From NCBI GenBank assembly GCA_023259435.1, contig JALRHZ010000001.1:48253-112252 (forward strand): DNA of 64,000 bases, read 5' to 3'. The position numbers were made by a program, and so were the translations under genes. The notes under the pieces were generated by a model, which searched no databases, was not told the origin of the DNA, and saw nothing but the letters and a program-made list of their open reading frames with translations. This DNA is from Paracoccaceae bacterium (GTDB taxonomy: Bacteria > Pseudomonadota > Alphaproteobacteria > Rhodobacterales > Rhodobacteraceae). Positions within the stretch are counted from its first letter, which is position 1. Every line of letters begins with the position of its first letter. Below are positions 1-9,117 of this stretch, in pieces.

Positions 1-245
1 CGCGCTGACAGACGTGACATTTTGCGGGACGCTGTGTTCTTGTGGAAGATCCCTTTTGTCACACCGCGCATCAGCTCAGGTTGAGCGGCACGTAATGCTG
101 CAACAGCTGATTCTTTATCGCCGGATGCGATAGCTTCTTCAACTTTGCGCAAGAACGTACGGATACGCGAGCGACGGTTTTTGTTTACAGCAGCGCGTTT
201 TTCGTTTTGACGCGCGCGTTTCTTAGCTTGGGGCGAATTTGCCAT
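1..245 (-). CDS. rpsT: 30S ribosomal protein S20, C-terminus cut by window edge
   Basis: Primary 16S rRNA-binding protein of the small ribosomal subunit. The reverse strand reads from an ATG at 245 to the window edge without a stop. It gives a very basic helical protein beginning [20 protein letters not shown], with the S20 hallmarks of an Arg/Lys-rich N-terminus, the [15 protein letters not shown] helix and a late [15 protein letters not shown] stretch. About 81 residues are present and only a few should be missing. It lies downstream of the enoyl-CoA hydratase on the same strand. In Rhodobacteraceae dnaA normally follows this gene, so the origin may lie just outside the window; that is inference. 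Confidence 0.93.
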   Translation of the reverse strand, partial: MANSPQAKKRARQNEKRAAVNKNRRSRIRTFLRKVEEAIASGDKESAVAALRAAQPELMRGVTKGIFHKNTASRKMSRLSA

Positions 246-341
246 TCTATCATCATCCCATTGGTTTGGGGTTTCATCTCTATTGAGGACCGGTCTTTAT
301 GGGGGTTAGTGCTATGAGTCAATAGCTCTCTAAAGAAAATC

Positions 342-1118
342 CTATTTATCGCGGAATTGTGGTTCGCGTTTTTCAATAAACGCAGCCATACCCTCTTTTT
401 GGTCTTCTGTCGCGAACAGTGCATAGAAGCCGCGACGTTCAAACAAAAGCCCCTCTTCAAGAGTAGTTTCGTAAGACCGATTCACCATCTCTTTGACGAC
501 CATAACAGTGATCTGTGATTTTTCAGCAATCTTTTGTGCAGCACCCAGCGCCTCATCCATCAGCTTTTTGGCAGGCACAACTCGGGATACCAAGCCACAG
601 CGCTCTGCTTCTTCAGCATCCATCATGCGTCCAGTCAGGTTCATATCCATGGCTTTGGATTTTCCAATAAACCGCGTCAGACGCTGTGTCCCACCCAGAC
701 CGGCACTTACGCCCAGATTAATTTCAGGCTGTCCAAATTTGGCCGTGTCGGAACAGATAATAAAATCACACATCATCGCCAATTCGCATCCGCCCCCAAG
801 GGCATACCCCGAGACAGCTGCGATGATAGGCTTTCGGACCGATGTGATTTTTTCAGACGGACCCGAGAACAAATTGCCGGTAAACACATCTACAAATGAC
901 TTTTCGCTCATCATCTTGATGTCTGCACCCGCGGCAAACGCCTTTTCAGAGCCCGTAACCACAATGCACCGCACTTTGTCATTGGATTGCGCATCCGTCA
1001 CCGCATCTGCCAATTCGTCCAACAATTGTTCGTTCAGAGCGTTCAAAGCATCAGGGCGATTCAACTTTATAAGCGCAACGTGATCTTCTATTTCCACGAT
1101 GATCGTTTCGTAAGCCAT
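342..1118 (-). CDS. Enoyl-CoA hydratase
   Basis: Crotonase-fold enzyme of 258 residues that adds water across trans-2-enoyl-CoA in fatty acid beta-oxidation. Visible family features are the CoA-binding loop [11 protein letters not shown] near residues 60-70, the oxyanion-hole segment [20 protein letters not shown] near 104-123, and the catalytic glutamates in [20 protein letters not shown]. Length is that of short-chain enoyl-CoA hydratases (FadB1/EchA type). It sits between mutM and rpsT on one strand, a conserved order in Rhodobacteraceae. The exact acyl chain preference cannot be read from sequence; a role in short-chain or polyhydroxybutyrate-linked metabolism is possible. Confidence 0.9.
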   Translation of the reverse strand: MAYETIIVEIEDHVALIKLNRPDALNALNEQLLDELADAVTDAQSNDKVRCIVVTGSEKAFAAGADIKMMSEKSFVDVFTGNLFSGPSEKITSVRKPIIAAVSGYALGGGCELAMMCDFIICSDTAKFGQPEINLGVSAGLGGTQRLTRFIGKSKAMDMNLTGRMMDAEEAERCGLVSRVVPAKKLMDEALGAAQKIAEKSQITVMVVKEMVNRSYETTLEEGLLFERRGFYALFATEDQKEGMAAFIEKREPQFRDK

Positions 1119-1184
1119 TCAGTCTTTCCGTATATCATGAGTGTTCAGGGGCTAATGCTTATCATGAAAAAGCAATGGATCAAC

Positions 1185-2036
1185 CTATCTTTGACATTGA
1201 CGACAATAGAACGATGACCGCCCCGACTGAACGATTCGACCAATTTCTCCATCACAGTCTGTGCGACGACATACTTCGCCTTCACGGCCGTAAACATCAA
1301 AGGTATGCTGAAAATATCCAAGTTCTCCATCGGCTTGCCTAAAGTCTTTCAACGATGATCCACCGGCCTCTATTGCCTCGCCCAAGACCTGTCGGATTAT
1401 GGGGACAAGAGTGGAAATTCGGGCACGAGACAGGTTTTTAACGCTGCGTTTTGGATGAATTCCCGCTCGGAAAAGTGCTTCGCAGACATAGATATTGCCC
1501 AACCCTGCCACAATTTTTTGATCCAATAATGCCGATTTGATCGGTGTACTGCGGCCATTCAAACGACTCACTAGATAGTCTTCGTCAAATTGATTGCCCA
1601 ACGGCTCTGGTCCAATATCCCTTAGCAAAGGGTGGTCATTGGCGGTTACCGTTGTGAGCAAATCCATCGCTCCAAATCGGCGCGGATCATTGAATGTAAT
1701 GCGTGCACCTGAGACCATGTCCAAAACCACATGGTCGTGCTTTTCCAGTGCAGGATGGTCATGTACAAAGCGCCCAAGGGGATCACCAGAGACTAAGATA
1801 CGCCCTGACATTCCAAGATGGATCAATAGTGTTTCGCCGCTATCAAGATCCACTAAAATGTATTTAGACCTGCGACGTAGTCTAATAACACACTTGCCTT
1901 CAAGACGGACCTTCATGTTCTGAGGAAAGGGCCAACGTAAATCTGGTCGGTTGATTGCAGCCCGTGAAATCTTGACCCCCTCCATAACAGGAGAGATGCC
2001 TCGCATGACTGTTTCAACCTCGGGTAATTCCGGCAT
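1185..2036 (-). CDS. mutM: Formamidopyrimidine-DNA glycosylase
   Basis: Base-excision repair enzyme that removes 8-oxoguanine and formamidopyrimidines and cleaves the abasic strand. The start is the ATG at 2036, giving [13 protein letters not shown], because Pro2 is the catalytic nucleophile and Glu3 is essential; the open frame runs nine codons further upstream and that part is not expected in the protein. The product has 283 residues. A C-terminal zinc finger is visible as CRRTDC followed by YCRQC, and the lysine loop region [18 protein letters not shown] is typical. It diverges from ubiE and reads towards the enoyl-CoA hydratase 66 bp downstream. Confidence 0.96.
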   Translation of the reverse strand: MPELPEVETVMRGISPVMEGVKISRAAINRPDLRWPFPQNMKVRLEGKCVIRLRRRSKYILVDLDSGETLLIHLGMSGRILVSGDPLGRFVHDHPALEKHDHVVLDMVSGARITFNDPRRFGAMDLLTTVTANDHPLLRDIGPEPLGNQFDEDYLVSRLNGRSTPIKSALLDQKIVAGLGNIYVCEALFRAGIHPKRSVKNLSRARISTLVPIIRQVLGEAIEAGGSSLKDFRQADGELGYFQHTFDVYGREGEVCRRTDCDGEIGRIVQSGRSSFYCRQCQR

Positions 2037-2120
2037 TTCTAACTCCTTGCTAAAAGGGCGCATTGTAACCTTGGCAATTCACCCTATAAGAATAGGCAAC
2101 AAATCAAGAATGCAAAGACC

Positions 2121-2873
2121 ATGACAGACAATCAAAATTCGACGACACATTTTGGCTTTGAAACCGTTGCAGAAAGCGAAAAAGCAGGACGCGTTCAGGG
2201 CGTTTTCAATTCGGTTGCTTCAAAATATGACATAATGAATGATGCCATGTCGTTGGGCATTCACCGGATTTGGAAAGACGCGATGATGGATTGGCTCGCC
2301 CCACGGTCTGGTCAAAAGTTATTGGACGTCGCAGGGGGCACTGGGGACATTTCGTTTCGCTTTTTGAAACGCGCCGGAGCTGGACACGCGACCGTTTTAG
2401 ACCTCACAGAACCTATGCTCGTCGAAGGCCGCAAACGAGCGGAGGCCGCGCAAATGGCGGGGCAACTTGATTGGGTTGTCGGCGACGCCATGGCATTGCC
2501 GTTCGAAGACAACACATTCGACGTCTATACGATTTCTTTTGGCATACGGAATGTAACGCGTCCGCAAGAGGCCCTAAACGAAGCCTATCGCGTATTAAAA
2601 CCCGGTGGTCGTCTTATGGTGTTAGAATTTTCTCATATCCCCGTTGATATGATGCAAAAGGCCTATGATCTATATTCATTCAACGTCATTCCTGTCATGG
2701 GGCAGATGATTGCAAACGATCGGGACAGCTATCAATACCTTGTCGAATCAATCCGGAAATTTCCGGACCAAGAGACCTTCCTCAACATGGTACAGCACGC
2801 AGGTTTTGAGAATGCAAAATATCGAAATCTGACTATGGGAATCGCTTGTTTGCACTCTGGCTGGAAGATATAG
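2121..2873 (+). CDS. ubiE: Ubiquinone/menaquinone biosynthesis C-methyltransferase UbiE
   Basis: SAM-dependent methyltransferase of 250 residues that methylates the benzoquinol ring in ubiquinone synthesis. Motif I is [16 protein letters not shown] near residue 68, followed by DLTEPML and the ring-methylase signature around [25 protein letters not shown]. An N-terminal [25 protein letters not shown] segment matches the UbiE family. The stop codon is immediately followed by the ubiB ATG, so the two form an operon. The upstream gap to divergent mutM is about 85 bp and must hold both promoters. Confidence 0.96.
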   Translation: MTDNQNSTTHFGFETVAESEKAGRVQGVFNSVASKYDIMNDAMSLGIHRIWKDAMMDWLAPRSGQKLLDVAGGTGDISFRFLKRAGAGHATVLDLTEPMLVEGRKRAEAAQMAGQLDWVVGDAMALPFEDNTFDVYTISFGIRNVTRPQEALNEAYRVLKPGGRLMVLEFSHIPVDMMQKAYDLYSFNVIPVMGQMIANDRDSYQYLVESIRKFPDQETFLNMVQHAGFENAKYRNLTMGIACLHSGWKI

Positions 2874-4403
2874 ATGCGTGGTCCTCACAACATATGGCGC
2901 CTTGTTCGAACTGGCGCTACGCTTGAGCGCACAGGCGCTATGGGTCAGATTTTGGATGCGATGGACGCACCAAAGCCCCTGCGTATTGTGGCCCGCATTC
3001 TTGGATGGCCGTTCAAGTGGTTAGGTTACAAAGGCGACCCAAACCTGCCCCCGACCACGCGCGCTCTTTCTGCTCTTGGACCCGCTTATATCAAATTCGG
3101 TCAAATCATGTCGACGCGGCCGGACGTTGTCGGTGCAGACTTGGCTGGCCAACTTCGGGTTTTGCAAGATAAACTCCCGCCATTTGATATCGACGAGGCC
3201 AAGAATTCCTTTGCACTTGAAATTGGCAAAAGCCCAGATGAGGTCTTTTCAGAATTTAGCGAGCCGGTCGCTGCCGCCTCAATTGCACAAGTGCATTCTG
3301 CTGTATTGAGGTCTACCGGTGAACGCGTTGCGGTAAAAGTCCTGCGGCCCGGTATTGAAAAAGCCTTTCAAAAAGATGTCGACGCCTTTTACCTCGCTGC
3401 GCGAATGGTCGAAGTTCTGTCCCCGTCCTCTCGGCGCCTGCGCCCGATGGATGTGATCGATCATTTTGCGGGGGTCGTCTATGGTGAGCTAGACCTTCGT
3501 CTTGAAAGCTCGTCCGCCGCAGAGTTCAGAGCCAACACAAAAGAAGACCAAGGATTCGTTGTGCCCTCTATCCGCTGGGAATATTCAGGAAAACGTGTGA
3601 TGACGCTAGACTGGGCCGATGGTCTGCCTTTGGGCGACAATGACGCCCTAGATGCAGCAGGCCTTGATCGACGTGTTCTTGGAGAACGTGTTCTGCAGTT
3701 GTTTTTGCAGCATGCCTTGCGTGACGGCTACTTCCATGCGGATATGCACCAAGGCAATCTAAAGGTGTCACTGTCAGGGGACATTATTGCCTATGATTTT
3801 GGTATCATGGGTCACATCGACGAATACACGAGACGGGTCTACGCAGAGATCCTTTATGGGTTCATTCGCAAAGACTTTAAGCGCGTTGCAGAGGTGCATT
3901 TCGAGGCTGGCTATGTTCCGGCACATCAGGATGTGGATGAATTCGCGCGCGCACTTCGCGCAGTGGGAGAGCCCATTTTCGGCATGGATGCCTCGCAAAT
4001 TTCGATGGGTCGCCTACTAAACTATCTGTTTGAGGTCACCGAGCGCTTTGGAATGGAAACGCGCACCGAGTTGATCCTTCTACAACGGACAATGGTTGTC
4101 GTAGAAGGCGTTGCCCGATCGCTTGATCCTCAGATCAATATCTGGAACGTGGCCAAGCCTGTCGTCGAGGGCTATATTAGGGACAGCATAGGGCCCCGCG
4201 CGGTTCTAAACGACATTGCGAAAACAGCACGGGTCATTGCACGCTTTGGCCCCAGATTCCCCAGCATGGTCGAAAGCGTTCTAATTGCGCAGAGCGCCAC
4301 CCCAACACCACAACGTGGTTTGGGACTGCGTCGAGCGTTCAGTCTTGTTGTCGCAGCTGGCCTCGGGGGGTTAGTAACGCTTGGCCTTTTGCAACTCTTC
4401 TAA
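2874..4403 (+). CDS. ubiB: ABC1/UbiB atypical kinase for ubiquinone synthesis
   Basis: UbiB-family protein kinase-like ATPase of 509 residues, needed for ubiquinone biosynthesis and membrane-associated. Family landmarks are the N-terminal KxGQ-type motif in LGPAYIKFGQIMSTRPDVVG, the Ala-rich loop EPVAAASIAQVHSAVL that replaces the glycine loop, GYFHADMHQGNLKV as the catalytic loop, and IAYDFGIMG as the metal-binding loop. One or two hydrophobic helices end the protein (SLVVAAGLGGLVTLGLLQLF). It starts directly after the ubiE stop. The last 33 bp overlap the 3' end of the convergent phosphotransferase gene. Confidence 0.95.
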   Translation: MRGPHNIWRLVRTGATLERTGAMGQILDAMDAPKPLRIVARILGWPFKWLGYKGDPNLPPTTRALSALGPAYIKFGQIMSTRPDVVGADLAGQLRVLQDKLPPFDIDEAKNSFALEIGKSPDEVFSEFSEPVAAASIAQVHSAVLRSTGERVAVKVLRPGIEKAFQKDVDAFYLAARMVEVLSPSSRRLRPMDVIDHFAGVVYGELDLRLESSSAAEFRANTKEDQGFVVPSIRWEYSGKRVMTLDWADGLPLGDNDALDAAGLDRRVLGERVLQLFLQHALRDGYFHADMHQGNLKVSLSGDIIAYDFGIMGHIDEYTRRVYAEILYGFIRKDFKRVAEVHFEAGYVPAHQDVDEFARALRAVGEPIFGMDASQISMGRLLNYLFEVTERFGMETRTELILLQRTMVVVEGVARSLDPQINIWNVAKPVVEGYIRDSIGPRAVLNDIAKTARVIARFGPRFPSMVESVLIAQSATPTPQRGLGLRRAFSLVVAAGLGGLVTLGLLQLF

Positions 4404-5258
4404 ACGACTGATTTCCGCATCTCTCGCAGCTAGATAATCACGCGCGCCTGACTGCGCACGCCAGTCACAATACACTGCCAAACGCCACGCATACCAAGGC
4501 CGCAAAGCGGCAAAGGCAGACGGATCAAAGTTTGGATTAGACTCTGCATAAACCTCTAAGAAGACCGTCTCATCTTCTTGGCTCCACAGGGTTGGACCAT
4601 ACAAGCTCTGCATTGCAGGAGATAAAACGACCGACAGATCCTCACTTGGATCTCCAAAAGCCGGACATTGCCAATCGATCAAAATTCCGCGATCCGACTG
4701 CACGATGAAATTCGTAGAGACCGGATCACGGTGCAATAATGCGGTCTTCGACATAGCAGCAGCAGGGACTGTGGGGCGCAGGGCGATTACCTCTGCGCAG
4801 GTGTGATCCGTTATCATGCTTTGAGCGTGATCCAAAATTTCCGTCGACCCCACAACGGAGTTCGCAAACCCCGCAGCAATAGGCAGGCTGTGCAGCTCAG
4901 CCAAGGTTCGGGCCATGGAAACCCGGACATCAACACCTTGGGTGTTAGGAATATATTCATAAATATTGACCCAATTCCCTTCAAATTTCAGGGATGTGAT
5001 AGGTTTCGGCGCAAGACCAACCCCAGACAAAAGCCGCATCGCACTTAATTCGACGTCCGGGTGATTTGGAAACATAGGATTCTCAGCTGCATCCGACGAG
5101 TAAAGTTTAACACAGATCGAACGGCCCGAAGCCTCTTGGACGTGCCAAACTTGGTTGGTCCGTCCACCGGCAAGTTCAATCCACTGTGCGGCGCCAGTTA
5201 AGATCCCGTTTTGGCACAGGGCGTCATGTAAAAGAGGTTGTGTCACGGGTGTCTCCAT
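4371..5258 (-). CDS. Aminoglycoside/choline-kinase-like phosphotransferase
   Basis: Protein of 295 residues with the APH/choline kinase fold. A nucleotide-lobe GGRTNQVWHV loop lies near residue 30 and ICVKLYSS gives the ATP lysine. The catalytic loop LLHRDPVSTNFIV carries the H-x-D-x4-N pattern, followed by LIDWQCPAFGDPSEDL as the metal-binding segment. The substrate is unknown: choline, ethanolamine, a sugar or a cell-wall amino sugar are all possible, and nothing suggests antibiotic resistance. Its 3' end overlaps ubiB by 33 bp in convergent orientation, so neither gene can have an ordinary terminator there. The next gene upstream on this strand is flgD, 41 bp away. Confidence 0.75.
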   Translation of the reverse strand: METPVTQPLLHDALCQNGILTGAAQWIELAGGRTNQVWHVQEASGRSICVKLYSSDAAENPMFPNHPDVELSAMRLLSGVGLAPKPITSLKFEGNWVNIYEYIPNTQGVDVRVSMARTLAELHSLPIAAGFANSVVGSTEILDHAQSMITDHTCAEVIALRPTVPAAAMSKTALLHRDPVSTNFIVQSDRGILIDWQCPAFGDPSEDLSVVLSPAMQSLYGPTLWSQEDETVFLEVYAESNPNFDPSAFAALRPWYAWRLAVYCDWRAQSGARDYLAARDAEISRLEELQKAKRY

Positions 5259-5299
5259 CTGTTGCGTGGCTTACCTGAGCCAAACAGCAGAGACAAGCG

Positions 5300-5956
5300 T
5301 TAGCCTGAGCGCACCCCCTGAACGTCAGCAAGACGGACATGATGACCGGTTTCTGTTGTCAGTACGATCTCGCCGCGATCCATGCCAATCTCGGAAATGC
5401 CAACATAGCTAGTTGTGGGCATGTCCACGACGATTTGTCCGTCAATATCTGTATAATCCACCTTGGCCGTGTATGTGCCCTCAACCGCTTCGAACCCATC
5501 CGCCCAATACCCATCCCAAGTAAACGCGGTATCCGTGGGTGATAGTAAATGGCGCGAGACCTCTAACCCGTTTTGATTATAAATGACCATCTCGGCAGAG
5601 ACTGCATTTTGGGGAATGGAAAAATTCACCTCAACAGGATCGCCTTCAAATGCGAAACCGCCTGAAATTTTGACCGCTTGACCAATCAAATGTGCCGCTT
5701 GCACCATGTCTTGGGATGTAAGGGCAACCTGCATTGCGGCCAAATAATCATTGGTTAAAACCTGTTGCTCGACCGAGGAGAATGTCGCCAATTGCGTTGC
5801 AAACTCTGTTGAATCCACCGGATTTAGCGGGTCTTGGTTTTGCATTTGGGTCGTGAGCATTTTCAAAAACGTTTCGAATTCCGCATTCATAACGGTTGGC
5901 TGAGCTGTAGAGTGACCCGCGCTTTGCGCGCTTATATTGTTTGTATTGATGTCCAT
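5300..5956 (-). CDS. flgD: Flagellar hook assembly scaffold FlgD
   Basis: Hook-capping protein of 218 residues that guides polymerisation of hook subunits. The N-terminus shows the FlgD signature FETFLKMLTTQMQNQDPLNP followed by STEFATQLATFSSVEQQV. The C-terminal half is the FlgD Ig/Tudor-like region with WDGYWADGFEAVEGTYTAKV. The ATG at 5956 is chosen because it has an AGGAA ribosome site and lies 8 bp after the fliK stop; the open frame continues to a TTG at 5998 inside fliK. It is the last gene of the motB-fliK-flgD series. Confidence 0.93.
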   Translation of the reverse strand: MDINTNNISAQSAGHSTAQPTVMNAEFETFLKMLTTQMQNQDPLNPVDSTEFATQLATFSSVEQQVLTNDYLAAMQVALTSQDMVQAAHLIGQAVKISGGFAFEGDPVEVNFSIPQNAVSAEMVIYNQNGLEVSRHLLSPTDTAFTWDGYWADGFEAVEGTYTAKVDYTDIDGQIVVDMPTTSYVGISEIGMDRGEIVLTTETGHHVRLADVQGVRSG

Positions 5957-5964
5957 TTTTGTTC

Positions 5965-6729
5965 CTAAATTTTTATATTGAGGCCCTGTGAATTCCAAAC
6001 TGTGCCAGCCTGTGATACATTCCCAAGATTGATTTCACCCACAGTTTTCGGGGCCGTATTGGGATCGGTTTCGTCACGATCTGAGTTTTCCGCAGAAAAT
6101 CCAAATTCAATTGAGACCTGCGTAAACCCTTGCTCTGTAAACTCATGGGCAAGGTCGTCCGAATGCCTGCGCAGTAACATTAGGGTCTCTTCTCGCTCTG
6201 CCGCGATATGAACAAGAATGCTTGCCCCCTCGGGTTTCAAGGATAGTTTCACCCGCCCTAATTCTGCAGGCGATAAGGCAACCTCAAATTCACCAGATCC
6301 TCCAACCCGCACCACTCCCACGATTTGTGACACAATGGGCGCGGCAGTTTTGCCAAAGGTTGGACGGTTTAAAGTCCCAGTTGTGAACGTCGTGGGGCCA
6401 GGCGTCAGTGCATCACGCAAGTGCGGCAAAAATTCATCTGCGGTCTCCAAAATAGGTTCAAGCATTTGCAGAGCAGGGGTAGCAATTTGACCGGAAATCA
6501 TATCCGGATTCGACCCAACTTCTGGGGTAAAATCACTCTGCAAACCATTGGGCAAAACACCGAACAAAACGCTGGGCAAAGTATTTGATCCACCCTGAGC
6601 AGTAGCTATGGACCGTGTCTCTATGGTCTGATCAATGACCAGACCAGACGCAGATGGGTTTAGGTCTCTTGATACCTCATGACTTAACACTTTGAACCCT
6701 GCCCCTTCTTTTAAGGGGGTCGGCAGCAC
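5965..6729 (-). CDS. fliK: Flagellar hook-length control protein FliK, short form
   Basis: The product is 254 residues, short for FliK. The recognisable part is the C-terminal Flg_hook domain: FEVALSPAELGRVKLSLKPEGASILVH near residues 150-175, then EREETLMLLRRHSDDLAHEFTEQGF. This domain switches the flagellar export gate once the hook reaches full length. The N-terminal half is low-complexity, as is usual for the ruler segment. The start is a GTG at 6729. An in-frame TAG lies only three codons upstream (6736-6738) and no good ribosome site is visible, so the N-terminus is uncertain. It follows motB by 21 bp and precedes flgD. Confidence 0.82.
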   Translation of the reverse strand: MLPTPLKEGAGFKVLSHEVSRDLNPSASGLVIDQTIETRSIATAQGGSNTLPSVLFGVLPNGLQSDFTPEVGSNPDMISGQIATPALQMLEPILETADEFLPHLRDALTPGPTTFTTGTLNRPTFGKTAAPIVSQIVGVVRVGGSGEFEVALSPAELGRVKLSLKPEGASILVHIAAEREETLMLLRRHSDDLAHEFTEQGFTQVSIEFGFSAENSDRDETDPNTAPKTVGEINLGNVSQAGTVWNSQGLNIKI

Positions 6730-6750
6730 AACTGGCTAATTTATTTAAAT

Positions 6751-7610
6751 CTATTCGACCTCCAAAGAATTCGACCTGCCTCGTAAAAATACAATTTTCA
6801 CATGTGAATTTTGCGCATGCATGACATTTGCTACTTTTGGAATTTGATCTCCATATCCCACAAGCTTTTGAAATTTATATGAACTTACACCATAGTCGAT
6901 CAATTTTTGTCGTACGGCATCGGCTTGATTGGATGTAACGTTCCAGGCATTGTGTTTTACCTGAACAACAGAACGTGCAGAGGTATGCGATTCAATTGCA
7001 AGAGGATTCGGCGTAAGGTCAGCGACCTCTGCAAACTTGGAAATTAGACGTTCAAGAACGGGTGTTGGGGTATTGTTTTCATCAAACAGGGGCGATTCTG
7101 GTTGTGCAGCAAACTCAATCTCTAGCCCACGCTCGGTAAGCTCGATCGTAACGTGCTGTGAAATTTCATTTCGAAGTGTGCTGTCCCCTGTTTGCGCGCG
7201 GAATCGTTTTTCGACTTCGTTCACAAGCACAAGTTCTTCGCCACTTAGTGCAACACTGCCCCCGCACCCAGTTTAGACGCCGATGTTTCCATAGTGGGGG
7301 CAATTATCCCCGCCTGCCCTATCCCCGAGGCGATGAGATGTTGAGTAGTTTTAATAGTATCCCCCATGAAACTACTTGTGCCACCTGCACTGCGTTGCAC
7401 CGTCACAGTGGTCGGGCTGAAATAGTCAGCGATACCTTTCCGTTGTTTTTCGTTCGTCGCACTTAGCAACCACATCAACATGAAAAACGCCATCATTGCC
7501 GTCACAAAGTCGGCATAGGCCACTTTCCATGCGCCGCCATGGTGGCCGTCACTCTTGATTATTTTTTTGCGCTTAATAATTATAGGCGCCGCGGTTTTAT
7601 CCGTTGCCAT
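6751..7610 (-). pseudogene. motB: Flagellar motor protein MotB, split by a frameshift
   Basis: MotB is the stator subunit that anchors the motor to peptidoglycan and carries the proton-binding aspartate. The 5' part (7610 to 7245, 121 codons) starts at an ATG with a GAGGGTGA ribosome site. It encodes HHGGAWKVAYADFVTAMMAF, with that aspartate in the single membrane helix, then stops. The 3' part (7230 to 6751) continues in another frame with the OmpA-like segment NQADAVRQKLIDYGV...GYGDQIP. One extra base in the C5 run at 7259-7263 would join them as ..GAGGSVALSGEEL.. without a stop. The usual GHTD motif reads SHTS here. A GTTAAC half-site (7668-7673) lies upstream. It may be true inactivation, slippage, or a sequencing error. 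Confidence 0.85.
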
Positions 7611-7693
7611 AACTTCACCCTCTGATACTCCCACATCAAGGGATACCTCAAAGAGCTTGCGCAATTCGTTAACAATTAAAAAGCAAGATGTTT

Positions 7694-9064
7694 CTAATAG
7701 CTGTAATCCTTGAAGATTTGATTCAAATCTCCATCCCACTTGGTCAAGAAATCACGGATAAGCTCGTCCGCAGGTGACATGCCACTTTCAACACTATCCT
7801 GAAGGGCATTCAAAAAATGCGTCTCGTCTGGGATCATGCCTTGCGCGCCCGGTATGGCGCGGGCTTTTAGGCCAGCCATTGAAATTTCTAAGGCTTGTTT
7901 TGACAGTTCCAACATATTCAGGTTTCCGACGACGGCGCCTAGGCCATCTTCGGACGCAGCAATGCGCAAGGCCTCTCTGGTCTCGGCATCCCAATCCTTA
8001 ACAAGATCCCACGCAGCATCCAAAGAGGTTTGATCGTATAACAAACCCACCCAGAAAGCAGGAAGCGCGCAAATTCGGCGCCATGGACCGCCGTCTGCTC
8101 CACGCATTTCTATAAACTTCTTAGTACGCACCTCAGGAAAGGCCGTCGTCAAATGATCCGCCCAATCACTAAGCGTTGGAACTTCGCCGGGAAGCGCAGG
8201 AAGTTTTCCGTTCATAAAGTCACGAAATGATTGTCCGGTTGCATTGATGTAGTTTCCATCTCGGTAGACGAAGTACATTGGCACATCCAACGCATATTGG
8301 ACCCAAGCTTCGAACCCAAACCCCTCATCGAATACAAATGGTACCATGCCCGTCCGTGACGCATCTAGGTCGCGCCAAACGCGGCTGCGCCAGCTTTTGT
8401 GAGCGTTGATCTTGTTCTCAAAAAATGGAGAATTTGAAAATAGAGCTGTTGCAACAGGTTGAAGCGCAAGGCCGACGCGCATTTTCTTGGCCATGTCCGC
8501 CTCTGATGCAAAATCCAAATTTACTTGGACCGTGCAGGTGCGGTACATCATGGTTTTTCCCATGGTCCCGACTTTGTCCATATACTCGGTCATGATGCGA
8601 TACCGCCCTTTGGGCATCATCGGCATTTCGTCGTGGGTCCACGTCGGTGCCGCGCCAAGACCAATATAGCCGACCCCGATTTCATCTGCGATTTCTTTGA
8701 CTTCTTTCAGGTGCGTATTCACCTCGTCACAGGTTTCGTGAATAGAGACCAAAGGCGCACCCGATAGCTCAAGCTGACCGCCTGGCTCTAGAGATATATT
8801 GGCACCGTCTTTTTCTAAGCCAATAAGCTTATCTTGTTCCAAAACAGGAGCCCAACCATGGCGGTCCCGCAACCCCTCTAGCATCGCTCGCACGGACCGA
8901 TCACCTTCATAGGGGAGAGGTTTCAACGTGTCTTTGCAATAACCAAATTTCTCATGTTCAGTTCCAATGCGCCAATCTTCTTTTGGCTTACATCCGGATT
9001 CTAAGTACTCGGCCAATTGCTCAGGACGCTCGATTGGTCCGCCACCTGATTGAGGAATAGACAT
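7694..9064 (-). CDS. gshA: Glutamate-cysteine ligase (alphaproteobacterial/plant type)
   Basis: First enzyme of glutathione synthesis, joining glutamate and cysteine with ATP. The protein has 456 residues from the ATG at 9064 (MSIPQSGGGPIERPEQLAEY); eight further codons upstream are open but unlikely to be used. Family segments are WRIGTEHEKFGY near residue 34, SLEPGGQLELSGAPL near 90, YMDKVGTMGKTMMYRTCTVQ near 165, and EMRGADGGPW near 320. These match the plant/alphaproteobacterial GCS2-like class rather than the enterobacterial enzyme. It is followed 83 bp downstream by motB, to which it has no functional link. Confidence 0.94.
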   Translation of the reverse strand: MSIPQSGGGPIERPEQLAEYLESGCKPKEDWRIGTEHEKFGYCKDTLKPLPYEGDRSVRAMLEGLRDRHGWAPVLEQDKLIGLEKDGANISLEPGGQLELSGAPLVSIHETCDEVNTHLKEVKEIADEIGVGYIGLGAAPTWTHDEMPMMPKGRYRIMTEYMDKVGTMGKTMMYRTCTVQVNLDFASEADMAKKMRVGLALQPVATALFSNSPFFENKINAHKSWRSRVWRDLDASRTGMVPFVFDEGFGFEAWVQYALDVPMYFVYRDGNYINATGQSFRDFMNGKLPALPGEVPTLSDWADHLTTAFPEVRTKKFIEMRGADGGPWRRICALPAFWVGLLYDQTSLDAAWDLVKDWDAETREALRIAASEDGLGAVVGNLNMLELSKQALEISMAGLKARAIPGAQGMIPDETHFLNALQDSVESGMSPADELIRDFLTKWDGDLNQIFKDYSY

Positions 9065-9117
9065 GTAAACTCCCGTCCTGTCGTGCAATCGCCTGAATAA
9101 CGGCTATGTGCAAAGTG

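Noticed and set aside
4371..5258. Aminoglycoside resistance gene
   Set aside because: The fold is shared by many metabolic kinases, and the gene has no mobile-element or resistance context.
7245..7276. Programmed -1 ribosomal frameshift in motB
   Set aside because: The coding-strand run is only GCG GGG GCA, which allows P-site re-pairing but not full A-site re-pairing, and no downstream stem or pseudoknot was evident. A mutation or read error is simpler.
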